NCBI GenBank assembly: GCA_033030425.1
Contig: JAUFSD010000025.1
Location: 62,001 to 126,000, forward strand
Length of the DNA stretch: 64,000 bases
Source of the DNA: Verpa conica
Lineage: Eukaryota; Ascomycota; Pezizomycetes; Pezizales; Morchellaceae
Direction of reading: 5' to 3'
Positions 33,453-44,593 of the stretch are shown here, one piece after another (within the stretch, counting starts at the first letter, position 1; each line of letters starts with the position of its first letter). The position numbers and the translations under genes were made by a program. The notes beneath the pieces were generated by a model. The model did not search any database. It saw only the letters and a list, made by a program, of their open reading frames with translations, and was not told the origin of the DNA.

Positions 33453-34969
33453 CTAACTTATCACAAGACCCCCAGGAGCGGTACAAGGCCCCGTACCACC
33501 AACAGACACCATATCATTCGGATCAACAAGTATGAACCCACTACCCAAGCCAGCCGGACAAGTCTCGCTCGGATTCGGTCCCGGCGCAGTAGAAATCACC
33601 GCACAAAAGGCCGTCCCACTAGATACCCAACCTACGCAGTTAAGAGTTCTATTAGGATCATAGCACGCGATACAGCACTCCTCCGCGGTAGCCACATTAT
33701 GAAAATCCAGTTGTCCTGGGCTATTGACACCGATACCGAATGCGCCGGGGATGCGGGTAGCAGCCGGGCAGGCGGTGAAGGTTGCTGTTGAGGTTGATGT
33801 GGATGTGGATGTTGTGGTTGAGGTGCTGGTGAATGTGCTTATCAAAGGGACTGTGGTTGTGGATGTGACTGATACTGTCTCGGTGGCTGTGGATGAGATG
33901 ATTTTTGTAGAGTCTTGTGAGATGATGTTGGTTGTTGTGGAGGTGATTGTGCTGAGTGCTGTGATTGCAGATTGGACGGTCACTGTGGAGGTGGATGTGA
34001 CGGTGCGTGTGTTTGCTGGTATGGTCGTTGTGGAAGTGTAGGCTGTTCGTGTTTGGGTTCCTTTGGTTGTGGTGGTGGTGATTGTCTTTGTTTTTGTGAC
34101 CGTTTTTGGAGGGATGGCTAGTGAGCAGCCTGCTGAAATGAGGCCGTCGTCGGCGTATTGGAGGCAGTCGGGCACTCTGCGGCGACGGTCTCGTTTGCTT
34201 GGGCCGGTCATTCGTCTCTTCTTGGTGGGTGCAGCTGCAGGTGTACGAGTGAATATCGGAGTAGTTGTGATAGTTGAGGTTATAGTACTAAGTATTGTTA
34301 GTTGGGGAATACAGCATAGAATGGTATATCTAGAGAATCATACGTGAGATCAACAATAGTCGAGATAGTGACAGCTATATCCAGTCAGCTTTCGATCCAG
34401 TAAGGCTTGAGAGGCATCATACAAGTAATAACCTCCCCAAGGGTTGTAACAGTAGCAGTTTCCACAACAGTCGAGACAGTGCTAGTTGCCACAGGAGTGG
34501 TAACCGTAGTCGCTTTAACACTGGTCGAATAGTTTGTTACGACCTTTGTGACATAGCTAGTCGCCACAGTCTTTGCACCCTGAGCTTTTGTCACAGTGGT
34601 GCCCGTGGTGCGAGTAGTAGTCCCTTTCACGACTGTCGAGACCTTATTGACAGTCTGAATTGCCTGCTTCGTGCATACTTCAGTCGAAGTCTTGGTGACT
34701 GTCGTGGCCGGGATATTGTTTCCAAGCCATGTTGAACAAAACCCTTGCAGATGGTTTGACTCGATTACATTGGCTACACCTCTGGGATTATTCCGCCCTA
34801 TAAAAATGTAAGCTTTATCATATACTAGAAACCGCCATCACTCAGGGGATTTACAGTCTCTAGCACTTATTAGTTTTACGTTCTCACCGGGACTAGAGTA
34901 GTCCACAGCAAAAGCAGAATGAATGGACGCCAGGAAAACACAGGCTTTGAAAGGATTGAATGCCACCAT
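33453..34969 (-). CDS. secreted Ser/Thr-rich protein with Cys-rich C-terminal domain (440 aa, four exons)
   Basis: Exons on the minus strand are 34888-34969, 34423-34797, 34344-34374 and 33453-34287; introns are 90, 48 and 56 nt. Exon 1 encodes a signal peptide (MVAFNPFKACVFLASIHSAFA is its start; cleavage after Ala21). Exons 2-4 carry long Thr/Ser/Val stretches, probably O-glycosylated, a fungal CLQYADDGLISAGCS motif, more TSTST repeats, and a C-terminal domain with paired cysteines (ECCIACYDPN, NCVGW) that resembles PAN/apple-like fungal surface domains. Intron 2 is short (GTATGA donor, GCTGAC branch, ATATAG acceptor) and removes an in-frame TGA at 34385-34387. A likely role is at the cell wall or outside the cell; the exact function is unknown. 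Antisense Val-rich frames are shadows. Confidence 0.78.
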
Positions 34970-35041
34970 CGTAGCTAAAGCTCTTGACAAACGAGGGATA
35001 AGAGGATAAGGACCTGGCTCTGCTCGGGAACCCCCTCATGC

Positions 35042-35047
35042 TTTATA
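35042..35047 (-). promoter_or_regulatory. TATA box of the Ser/Thr-rich secreted protein
   Basis: TATAAA on the minus strand, about 75 nt upstream of the ATG. Confidence 0.5.
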
Positions 35048-38000
35048 AACAATTGAAACTGAGACCTAATTCTCTAGAGCTTGGACACTTCAGCCCTCAA
35101 AGATATAACCGGTAACTACCAGAATAGTGGGTCATTCCGTTTTTGTTCCTCTATTTTTGAGAAACAAAGCTGGCGTTTTTTGAGGCGTGCACCAAACTCG
35201 TTATCTTACCAATTGCGGATAAGACAAGCAGCGCCACCAACTACTCCTATCCCATATCGTCCTAAAAGACTATGAAATTATGGTATGGTGGGACAATTGA
35301 GCCCCCCGGTTAATTAAACAAACTGGACGATCTAGCTATGTATGTCGTGTACAGCCATAGGCAATAAGTCATCGGACGCGGTTTCAGTGAATCTTGGCGT
35401 GTTTTAGCCCATTTATCCATAGCCTTCAAGCAGGAGACTGCTATAGATGTAAAAAAAATCGAGCCCCAGAGCCAATGGGACCAGGGTTTCTTTATATGGG
35501 TAACTTCAATCTTATACAGTAATTGAGGCCTATATCTACTCCATTCATTTACAAGGTACACTTGTTCTTCTTACTTCTTTTTAGGTATGTATAGTTAGAT
35601 AAGGGATAAAATGATAAAAAAGACTTTACTAGGGGTTATAGACCCTAGACCCCATATTCTAAGAGTCTATAGATGCAGTTAGCACACCAATATCTTTCAT
35701 TATTTGCCATTCTAAAAAAACCATCTTTTACATTGTATAAATTGCCAAATTTAGCCCCAAAAGCGGTGGCATCTTATAGCCTAAATAGGGGGGTTAGGGG
35801 GGGTTTTCTCCCACCCTAAATACATATAGACACTCCTACTAGAACATAAAAAAAGTCCAATAGATAAAGACTTACTCTCTATAAGTAACAGTCTGCCCAA
35901 GTATCATGAAATAATAAGAGCGCCAAGGCCCAATAACACCACCTAAAACAGGTCTTACCATGGCTCAGGCCGTCCGATGACTTATTGCCTATGACTGTAC
36001 CGCACAATCTGGCGAGAGCGAGAATCGCACTAAGACGTCTAAACAAAGTGTGGCTGGACAATCCTCCTAAGAAGAGTTTAGCAGCAACTGTTTTTGCCAC
36101 TTACTAAACCAAGAGAGATACCTCCTTGCTTACTTAGGGATAGTAACTTCTTTTACGAGTCAAGTGCTTTGCCACTTCTTATATCAACCTCCTAGCGCGA
36201 TTCTCGCTCTCCCCCCGATTCACACCTTATTTTGGGTAGTATGTACCCCTTTGTTCTCTTTGGTATGTGCCTCTCTCGCTTATATCCATTGTGCCTGAGT
36301 GCACTTGAGATGAGATGCCGCACAGAACCGCGACTAAGGCTGAGACAGCAGATGTCACGGTAAAAAGGTGTCCTGCATAAGCTTCTTTAAACCCCTGGCA
36401 CTTACAGAATCCCTAGCTGCGGCTCTCCCCCTCTCCCCCTTGGCGGAGCCGCTACACCGGGATTTAATCCCATCAGGTATCACTCGATTAGCTTGGCGTG
36501 TCATGTCCCTCACGTGTGGGGGGGAGATAGTTTTACCGTGGCGTACGGACCCAGCTCTCCTAAGATTTTCTACAAAAAGTCCTATTAGCGTAGTAAGATT
36601 ACCAAGGGTGGCTATACTAATTCTGAATTCTTAGATATAATCCAAGGCCCGAAGAATCCTTCTGCTCACGTACTTAACGGTGGAGATATTGGAATTCAAG
36701 TCCTTACCACAACAAATAACATCTATAGCAACTAAGGACTAACAATAAACCCTCATCCTCCCAGGAATCACACTATGCGTATCCTCATAAAAGCCGCGAG
36801 CTGGCTGTAACTTAAGGAAAACAAAGCCCTGATCCAGAAAGCTATTACCACGACCCGAACCCAACTCCTTTTGATACACGCAATATATCGAACCAAAACA
36901 AAGCACCGAAACCCTCAAATAACACATACAACCGATCATGGCCCTACAAAAGCGGCGGTCCAGAAACCACACCTTTATTATATACTACACAGACGACTTT
37001 AACACAACTTGAGTATTCCAACATACGGTCCAGCCGACGACACCACCAGAGTCATCACTCCAACTCTACAGCCTATCAAGAGATTAACAGAAGTCAGATA
37101 AGCTATGTATGACGCGTATGTCTTAGTGCAAGTAAGCAGCGTAATAGCATCGAAAAAAAATACTACTTATAGACTCTACTAAAAAAGAAAGAAGGTTCTA
37201 TTGGCAACTTTAGGTGCGAGACAGATGTATGTGATCACTGTTGTTCATCGCGGTTGTGCATGCCGGAGATATCTTCGTATCCGTACTAGTATCTCACCCC
37301 CCCGCGCTTGACAGGAGTGAGACCAAAGGTTCAGTTCAGTGCCTCCTAACGAAACAGAGGTTGATTGTAGGAATCGAGGAAAAGTAAAAAAAAACCAAAA
37401 GCTTGTATTGAATCGAAGATGAAGGGGGGGGGAGAAAAAAGAAAAGAGGAGGAACTGAGTAAGGAAGCTTGTTAGTTAGCTGGACGATGAATGGTAGGTT
37501 GGATTCGGTAATATTGACTAAACTCATTTGGCCCACCTTCTATTCTTAATACACTTGTGAATTCTTATGAGATATGATACGTCTGCCTCAGAGATAGGTT
37601 CAAAATTTTTATAGATCGTAGCCAATTAGATGACTCTCTTTGTCTACCCAACTTGCAAGAAGAAGAAGAAGAAAAAGTAAAAAAAAAAAAAAAAACCACT
37701 TTATTGAGTACACGACTTGTTTCGAAGTAGAAGAATCAGATCGTATTCCAGAAGGCGGGCTTAGATCCACTTGCCAAGTCACGATTCCACTTCGTTCCCT
37801 CAACGTGCCGGGTTCCGGGAAGATCGTTACACCACATCTAGTTAGCGGAGGCTTGTTCATCCAAGACATCAATCATTGCCAGCATTTTGCATAGACGAAT
37901 CATTTATAATTCACGGGGGGTGAGAATTATCTTCCCGAGCTTCCCGAGGAGAGTACCTAGGAAGACCGAGTGATAGGTTCCGGAGATAATAAAAGTGACT

Positions 38001-39872
38001 ATTTTGGGGTGTGGGGATGGTAAGTTCTTTCTTTCTTACTCTTCCTCCGGAGTTTTAGTCTTGATTCGGTATATGCCCGTGGATCTACCTGCAGGGAAAG
38101 CTTGAATTATGCACGGTGTTGTGGAGAACTTGTGGAGTAGAGTAGGTTTTACTCTACTCTAGAAGTAGGAAGTGGCCGTCTTTCGTTACCAGTGAGGAGG
38201 GGGCTCTCCGATTTGAGAATAAACATCCTCCGATACACACACCACAGCTAGCTGATGGATTACATTTGTTGGGTTTTTGATAATGATCTAGAGTATCGAG
38301 TTGACAGACTCTCAAACAATCCCCTATCCTCTCCATATGCAGCCCCTGTCGTAGACATACGAGGCAAATTCCCCTCATAGTACTTTGTGAATATAGTAGC
38401 CCTTTGATTCCTAGCTTTGTAAATCTGTAATACTTGTCCAGCATGGCCGGCCACGTCTCACCTCACACAGCCGGCAGCGGTACCCAGTACATATTGTATA
38501 CAATAGCCGTCAGCATACGTTCAAATACTACATGTATGTAGACGTTCCCACTTCTCCCACCCTCTCTCACCTCTTCGTCCTACATCTACATCCTCGGGCA
38601 CAAGATTCAGTGATTCCCTGTTATCCCTTCTGACCGCGCTCTTCGATATTACAGGGATACCGTATTCTTTAATGTTTACTACATGTAACTGACGTACAAC
38701 ATCCCTGTATGTACATGAACACACAGTTCAGCCGCTGGCACTTCCTCTACGCATGTACTTAAAGACTTACCTTTCGCGTAGTATAAGAAAACAACATCAA
38801 AAAAAGTAACCTACTCAACCCATCCAAACAAACCAGAACAGAAAAAAGCTAACCTTCATCTTCATTTTCTACACATCAGCCAAGGATTCTCAACTCATCT
38901 CGTACGGCAGAAAAATTCCCTTGGCTCCATTCCTTCCCCCCCCATCTCTCCCTTGGCCTTCTCTTGGCCCCCTTCCCGAGAACCGCTTTCTAACAGCTCA
39001 AAGTCTCGGCGCAGACAACCAGTCCTGTAACTACCAATAAAACTCACCCAAAGACCAACTACCTCAATGAACGCCTAACCCCCCCCCGATTAATAACTCC
39101 CTTCATCCCTTTCCCACCCCCCCCCTTCCCCCCCGAATGAGGTGACTCTTGATTATCGTAAAGGTTAAACTGCATTACACTGATGCTTGCTGTGATCCCC
39201 CACTTGCCATTATCCTCGGCCCAGCTCGGCATCGCGTAGGTTCGGGTCCCATCGTGACCCTAGATGTGTGTGTGTGGGGGGGGAGGGAGGGTTACAATCC
39301 TTTGGTCGACTGTATATTTAAAGCGACCCAACGCCCTACAAAAATCTATTTCCGTTCGAGAACCTCTCGCCAAACCCTTACCTACCTACTACTTTAGGAT
39401 CTCTTCCCCGTATCAACAATGACATAAGGTATGTATTGATTACTACTCTACTTTGAGGGGGAGTATGCTGCTGTAACTTTCGACATCTGCAGACAACATG
39501 CGCGAATTTTTCTTTCTCTCTTTCTTTCTCCGTTTGTACGAAACACCGAGGGAAGATATGCCTAATAGCACCCCCCCTTCCCCATTGTCCCCCCGGCACT
39601 ACCCTGCCCTACCCCCTCCCCCGGAACATTGCAGATGAGCATGGGGTATTGCCGGTACAAGGTGGGGGTACCACAAAACCAAGTAAAAAAAAATAGAACG
39701 AAAGTACTTTTTTTCCTCTTGGACTCCCTTATCGGTAACGAATATAATCCGGGTCAACCCTGAGGAGTCAAAAGTATTAAGTACCTTATCTTTAAACCCA
39801 CGGAAACACCTCAAAGAACAAAATCTTGGATACTTCTCTACCTGTCAACGATAAGGAAAAATAAAAATAAGA
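35048..39872. other. 4.8-kb gene-poor interval
   Basis: No gene is supported. It includes a short inverted-repeat element (36011-36214), an AAG/poly-A tract (about 37660-37695), a C9 run (39079-39087) and pyrimidine-rich sequence leading to the aldehyde dehydrogenase. The 77-codon minus-strand frame at 36739-36972 has no recognisable motif. Confidence 0.4.
36011..36214. repeat. 204-bp element with 22-bp imperfect inverted ends
   Basis: The ends at 36011-36032 and 36193-36214 are inverse at 20 of 22 positions, with a perfect 15-bp core GAGAGCGAGAATCGC. Length and lack of coding fit a miniature inverted-repeat element; no target duplication was confirmed. Confidence 0.45.
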
Positions 39873-42366
39873 ATGGGTGAAACAATCTCGGATGATACAG
39901 CGACAGATGGTGGGATAGAAGCGAAGTTGTATATCAACGGCGAGGTACGTGTGGGTAGGGCTGAAGAGATGTGATAGCTTATTTCCCTCACCTTTTCTTG
40001 CTCCGGGGCTTTCCGTGTTTCTTACTTTATTTCTCCCTTCCCTCGGCTTCTTACTTACATATTTCCTTTGGCTACTTGTTTACTCTTACTTCTTCTGCTT
40101 CTCGCCTCTCTTCCTTTCCTTTTGATATCCTCTGGCTTCTCTTTCCTTTGGTGTATTCTGGGTTGATGTTTCCTCACCTCACGTGCCTACCTTCACCTGG
40201 TGCTGTAGCCAGTAAGGAGCCATGTTAACACACTCAACACCAGTTTATTCCCGGTACCGATGGGATAACCTTCCCCGTTTATAGTCCTATAACATGTGAG
40301 CTAGTCGCCAAAGGTATGTTAGCCTCTCTATTAGTTGAACCGTTACCGGGTAGTAGACAGCTATGCTATCTGGTTAGCTATTGGTTACCACCCAGTCACT
40401 GACACCTTCAAGTCTACCAAGCTTCCGCCGCCGATGTAGATGCCGCCGTCCTCGCCGCCTCCGCCGCCTTCCCGTCTTGGTCACGGCTTCCATTCTCCGC
40501 ACGCGGGTCTTATATCAAGCGCCTTGCTGCTCTTCTCCGCCTACCTGCCACGATTGCCACACTAGCACGCCTCGATAACTTGTGTATAGGCCGCTCCCCG
40601 TCGATGTACCTTGATGCCGTGGTTTCTGCAGACGGGTTAGATTACTATGCCGCCATGGCAGAAGAGGTGTGCTGCGGTGAAACTCGGGCCTTTACGGATG
40701 ATGCAGAGGGGGAAAGGGAGGAGGGAGTATGGGGTTTCACGATGAAGCAGCCGTTCGGTGTTGTAGCTGGGATTCTACCATGGAATTTCCCCGTGGGTAT
40801 GTTTTGTTGGAAGGTTGGTGCTGCGGTAGCGACTGGGAATACGGTAGTTGTTAAGAGTAGTGAGAAGAGTCCATTAAGTGTTTGTGTCCTCGCTCCTTCC
40901 TCAGCCTGAAATGGAGGGGAAACCCATGACATGGCAGATTGACGTGAATTGGTGAGTGGGAAGCTATAAGGATATTCTGTGGTTTTACAGCATGCCCTTA
41001 TTGCTTCCTATTCACCAGTTTGCGTCAACCTGCGCTTGCTCCAATCTGCAGGTATCCGGTTCCGTGGATATCTACTGACATGGTAGGCAAGAGTAGTGTC
41101 TCGCACTAGCGCACCTTATTCACACTGCCGGTTTCCCGCCCGGCGTAATCAATGTTGTGTCTGGGTACGGTACACCCACAGGAGAGGCAATTGCGTCACA
41201 CCCCGGAATTCGTAAACTCACATTTACTGGTTCTGCAGCTACGGGTAGGAGGGTGCAGATCCTGGCTGCACAGAGCAATTTGAAGAATCTTACATTGGAA
41301 CTGGGAGGTAAGAATCCGGTGATTGTGTTTGCAGATGTGGTCACGCGGGGAGAGGAGAAGGTGAGGGAATGTGTAGAGAGGGTGGCAAGGAGTGTGAGGT
41401 TTCTGTCTGGGCAGACATGTTTTGCGAATGGGAGGATTCTTGTGGAGGAGGGCTTTGCAGAGCAGTTTATGGGGATGTTTCGAGAGATTTTTTTGGAGAA
41501 GAGATGGAAAGGGATTAGTGAACATGATGATTCTAAATCCAGGGAACATGGGGATGGAGGAGCAGGAGGAGGAGGGGAAGGAGGATTGTTGGAGCCACTA
41601 GTGGATGTGGTGCAGTTTGAGAGGGTTCAGGGATACGTTACGCAAGGGAGGGAGGAGGGCGCTACGGTAGTTGGAGGGGAGAGGGTTGGTGATAAGGTAT
41701 GTTGTGAGATTGAATGTGTTGATGGAAACATGTGCCCAAGAGAATGGTAGAATCAAGGGTCCACCTCATACATCTCCCGGGTCGTGTACCCTGCGTCTCC
41801 CGGTTCCCCCACAGGCTGAGGCTCGTAAGCCCCGCCAGCCTCATCAGACGGGTGCCATACCCGTACCTCGCATGGCTTGGGTGTGGGGAGGGGAGACGAG
41901 GGAGAGGAAAGAGAGTAGGAAAAGGAAAGAGTAGGAAAAGAGAGAAACCGGCAGTGGCCGAGGGTGTGCTCATCACGTTGGACTGACCGAAACAAAATAC
42001 AAACAGGGCTACTTCATGACCCCCGCGATCATCAGCAACCTTCCCCCGCATTCATCACTGCTGCGCGAAGAGATTTTCGGGCCTGTGGTGGTTGTGCAGA
42101 CATTCACTAGCGAGGCCGAAGCAGTCGCGCTAGCAAACAACACCGAGTATGGGCTCTACACGTCCGTGTTTACCGGCGACATGTCCCGCGCCATGCGCGT
42201 CACACGCAGGCTTGAGAGCGGCCTCGTCGGGATCAACACAACCTCGCCGGAGATGGCGTCGGGGCTGCCCTTCGGTGGGTGGAAGGGGAGTGGGGTGGGC
42301 AGGGAGGTCATGAAAGCGGGGCTAGAGGGGATGCTGGAGACCAAAAGCGTCACTCTGCGCTACTGA
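39873..42366 (+). CDS. NAD(P)-dependent aldehyde dehydrogenase (522 aa, five exons)
   Basis: Exons are 39873-39944, 40244-40313, 40413-40879, 41097-41696 and 42007-42366, joined in frame. It oxidises an aldehyde to the acid with NAD(P). Landmarks are PWNFP (Asn172), VVVKSSEKSPLS, the nucleotide-binding FTGSAATG, the general base in LELGGKNP (Glu271), the catalytic thiol in SGQTC (Cys311), EEIFGPV and PFGGWKGSG near the end. The Glu-Cys spacing is about seven residues longer than usual, and a Gly/Glu/Asp-rich insert (about residues 340-360) lies before LLEPLVDVVQ. The join KSPLS to LALAHLIHTAG across the 217-nt third intron restores the family pattern. Introns of 299, 99, 217 and 310 nt are long for this genome. 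Substrate cannot be told from sequence. Confidence 0.88.
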
Positions 42367-42384
42367 ACTCGACCGAGACACGGG

Positions 42385-42408
42385 GGGAGGGGAGGGGAGG
42401 GGAGGGGA
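42385..42408. repeat. GGGGA minisatellite
   Basis: About five tandem GGGGA units, 20 nt after the ALDH stop codon. Confidence 0.7.
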
Positions 42409-43195
42409 CAGAAGGACCTGGGGACGCTAGGTGAGTGGTCGGCTACACAAGCAACAGAGGACAACAGAAAAGGAAACATGAGATATCGATTGCAACTGGA
42501 AGACCGTTACGTCGAGCGCGGCATCTCAAACTAGGCCAGGCAGCAAGCAAGGGAACAACAGGCAAAAGAAGAGACTAAAATGGAACCGAGTCCTGGCTAC
42601 ACGTGCTGCTGGGATTGGCCAGACGGGAGCAGAGGAGGGCTAGGGTTAAGGCTAGTGCAGAGCGTTAGGCGTTAGGTGTCTTGTTGTTGTGTTGAGAGGG
42701 AAATTACAAATAGAATTAAGGTTATCTAGATGGGAGAGGTTTAGTGCGGTCCCTGTAATGACAGGAGCAAGTTTTCATTCCAAAGGGGGGGCTTATCTGG
42801 TGCGAGATAAGATACGCGAGGCTTAGCGGGCGCCAATTCCTGACACCGCTAGAGGGCTTGTAGCAGAGGCGGCTGAGAGGGACGGGCAGAGGGACGGAGA
42901 GGCGTCCAGGCCGGAGTGCGAGGAGATAAGGCCAAGAGATCCCTCCGCTTGTTTCTGTTCTTTTTTCTTTCATCATTACATACACAGTATCCATCCCCAC
43001 ACTGACACTGACACTCACCCACACCTGCCTGCCTGCTGCACCCACACCCACTCGCTCGCTCACACTCACTCTCACACATCTCACACATCTTCCCACACAC
43101 ACCTGTCCCACACTCCTCCACTCATCGAGCATTCATAAACACTCCGAGCATAGACTTGGCTTAAAATAATCCCCCTTCCGTATTAAACTCCCGGA

Positions 43196-43201
43196 TATAA
43201 A
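43196..43201 (+). promoter_or_regulatory. possible TATA box of the HRQ/DUF3445 gene
   Basis: TATAAA 168 nt upstream of the ATG, followed by a pyrimidine-rich leader. Confidence 0.35.
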
Positions 43202-43368
43202 CTTCGGTTTCCCCCCCCCTTCCTTTAATCTGATTTCTACATCCATCTCATCATCCATACTTGACACTATCACTCTTGTTCTTCATCTACTATCCCTTGT
43301 TCTCTAAATCCTTCATCCAAACCATCATCCATTCTTCATCTTTACATTCCCCAACAATAGAACCTGAA

Positions 43369-44593
43369 ATGCTCCGTTTCGGTCCTGGTTCTCAGTTCCC
43401 CTCTGGGACTGCTGCTTATGGCGTCGTCTCTCTGGGTGCTGTCTTTCTCTTTCTCGGATATCTTCGACGTCGTAGATCTTCATTGTCTCCAAACCCCGCT
43501 ACTCTAGAGTCAGAGAAGCCCATATTGGCATACAAATGCCCACTGCCCGTTGTCAATATCACTCCGTTAGAGAGGTTCAACTACAGAGAGACAGCCCCAG
43601 TGAAGTTCAGACCATTCAAACCAACTTACCAACTTTCTATGGGCTCTGCCCCCCCAGATGGCCTCGGTTCGTTTTCATCCCTCTCTCTCTCAATGTATGA
43701 CTCTTACTAATTTTCAACCAGGAATCGAATCCTGCTCACCAAATGACTTGGTTTTGCTTGATCGTCTCTATCCATCAAGAATCTCGCTACGGAAACGGAT
43801 CTTACAAACACAGCCTTCATCAATGATTCTTCACTCTTCTCCGGCATCTCTCCCGGCAGTCGCTGAACTATACACGTTTTTGCTCCAAAAATACCTCCCA
43901 GTCAGATTCCCAACCCACTTTATCCTGTCACCTTCCGGGACACTATTCACCAATCTGATCACCCACGATACCCATCCGATCGCCCCCCCACCGTACACAA
44001 ATCCCTCCGATCCTGCTCCTGCACTCAAGATCCTCGCCACTAGCATCGAAGAGGATTTGATGATTCTCCTCCCAAATGGAAATGGCCAATACAACTTGGC
44101 TGCCTTCTCCTGCTGTTTCCCATCGGGCGCCGCTCCGGAGAAGAGGACTGGGCTGTCGCTCGATGAGATTCATCATGCTCCTGCTCCCGGTGATGGCCTG
44201 TCAGCCTCGATGAACCGCCTCTTTACCCGCCTGCGACCGGGTCTTGAGAACGCTGTAAGGCGTTACAACTGGAGCATTACCACAAATGATAGGCTCTTTG
44301 CGCTTAGCGGCAATCACATGTACTCCGATGACGAGGATGACGAACCAGAGGACGAAACTGTCGATCCTAGAAACTGCAGGTTGAGAGTGGAACGCCAAGT
44401 CTTGTGGAAGTTGCCTGGATCCAACGCGGCAGTGCTCATGGTCAAGACTTACATGTATACGCTTGCAGAAGTCAAGGCTGAGGGGCTCGGCGAGGAGCTA
44501 GCAAGGGGTGTAGAGGGTATGGGAGAAGAGGTTGGAAAGTACAAGAAGCGGTGTTTCTGGGGTAAGGAGGTTGTTGCATATCTGAGGTCTTGA
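43369..44593 (+). CDS. HRQ family (DUF3445) protein, probable haem-dependent oxidoreductase (389 aa)
   Basis: Exons are 43369-43666 and 43722-44593, with a 55-nt intron (GTTCGT donor, TTACTAAT branch, ACCAG acceptor). Residues about 12-34 form a membrane anchor followed by RRRR, which suggests an ER- or membrane-tethered enzyme facing the cytosol. The rest follows DUF3445: FKPTYQLSMG, an IEEDLMILL segment, SLDEIHHAPAPG, then the signature region MNRLFTRLRPG with RRYNWSITTNDRLF, and RVERQVLWKLP near the end. Bacterial relatives are described as haem-dependent oxidative N-demethylases; the role of fungal members is unclear. An acidic loop (DDEDDEPEDE) follows the signature. The annotation rests on motif recognition. 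Confidence 0.82.

Larger units (their letters stand above)
42367..43368. other. intergenic, 3' flank of ALDH and promoter of the HRQ gene
   Basis: A GGGGA minisatellite lies at 42385-42408 just after the ALDH stop. CACACT/CTGACA-rich sequence at about 42990-43120 and a C9 run at 43211-43219 precede the next gene. No coding region is supported. Confidence 0.5.

Noticed and set aside
34385..34387. Stop-codon readthrough at TGA-CTG in the Ser/Thr-rich gene
   Set aside because: A canonical 48-nt intron with branch point and acceptor removes the stop, which is the simpler explanation.
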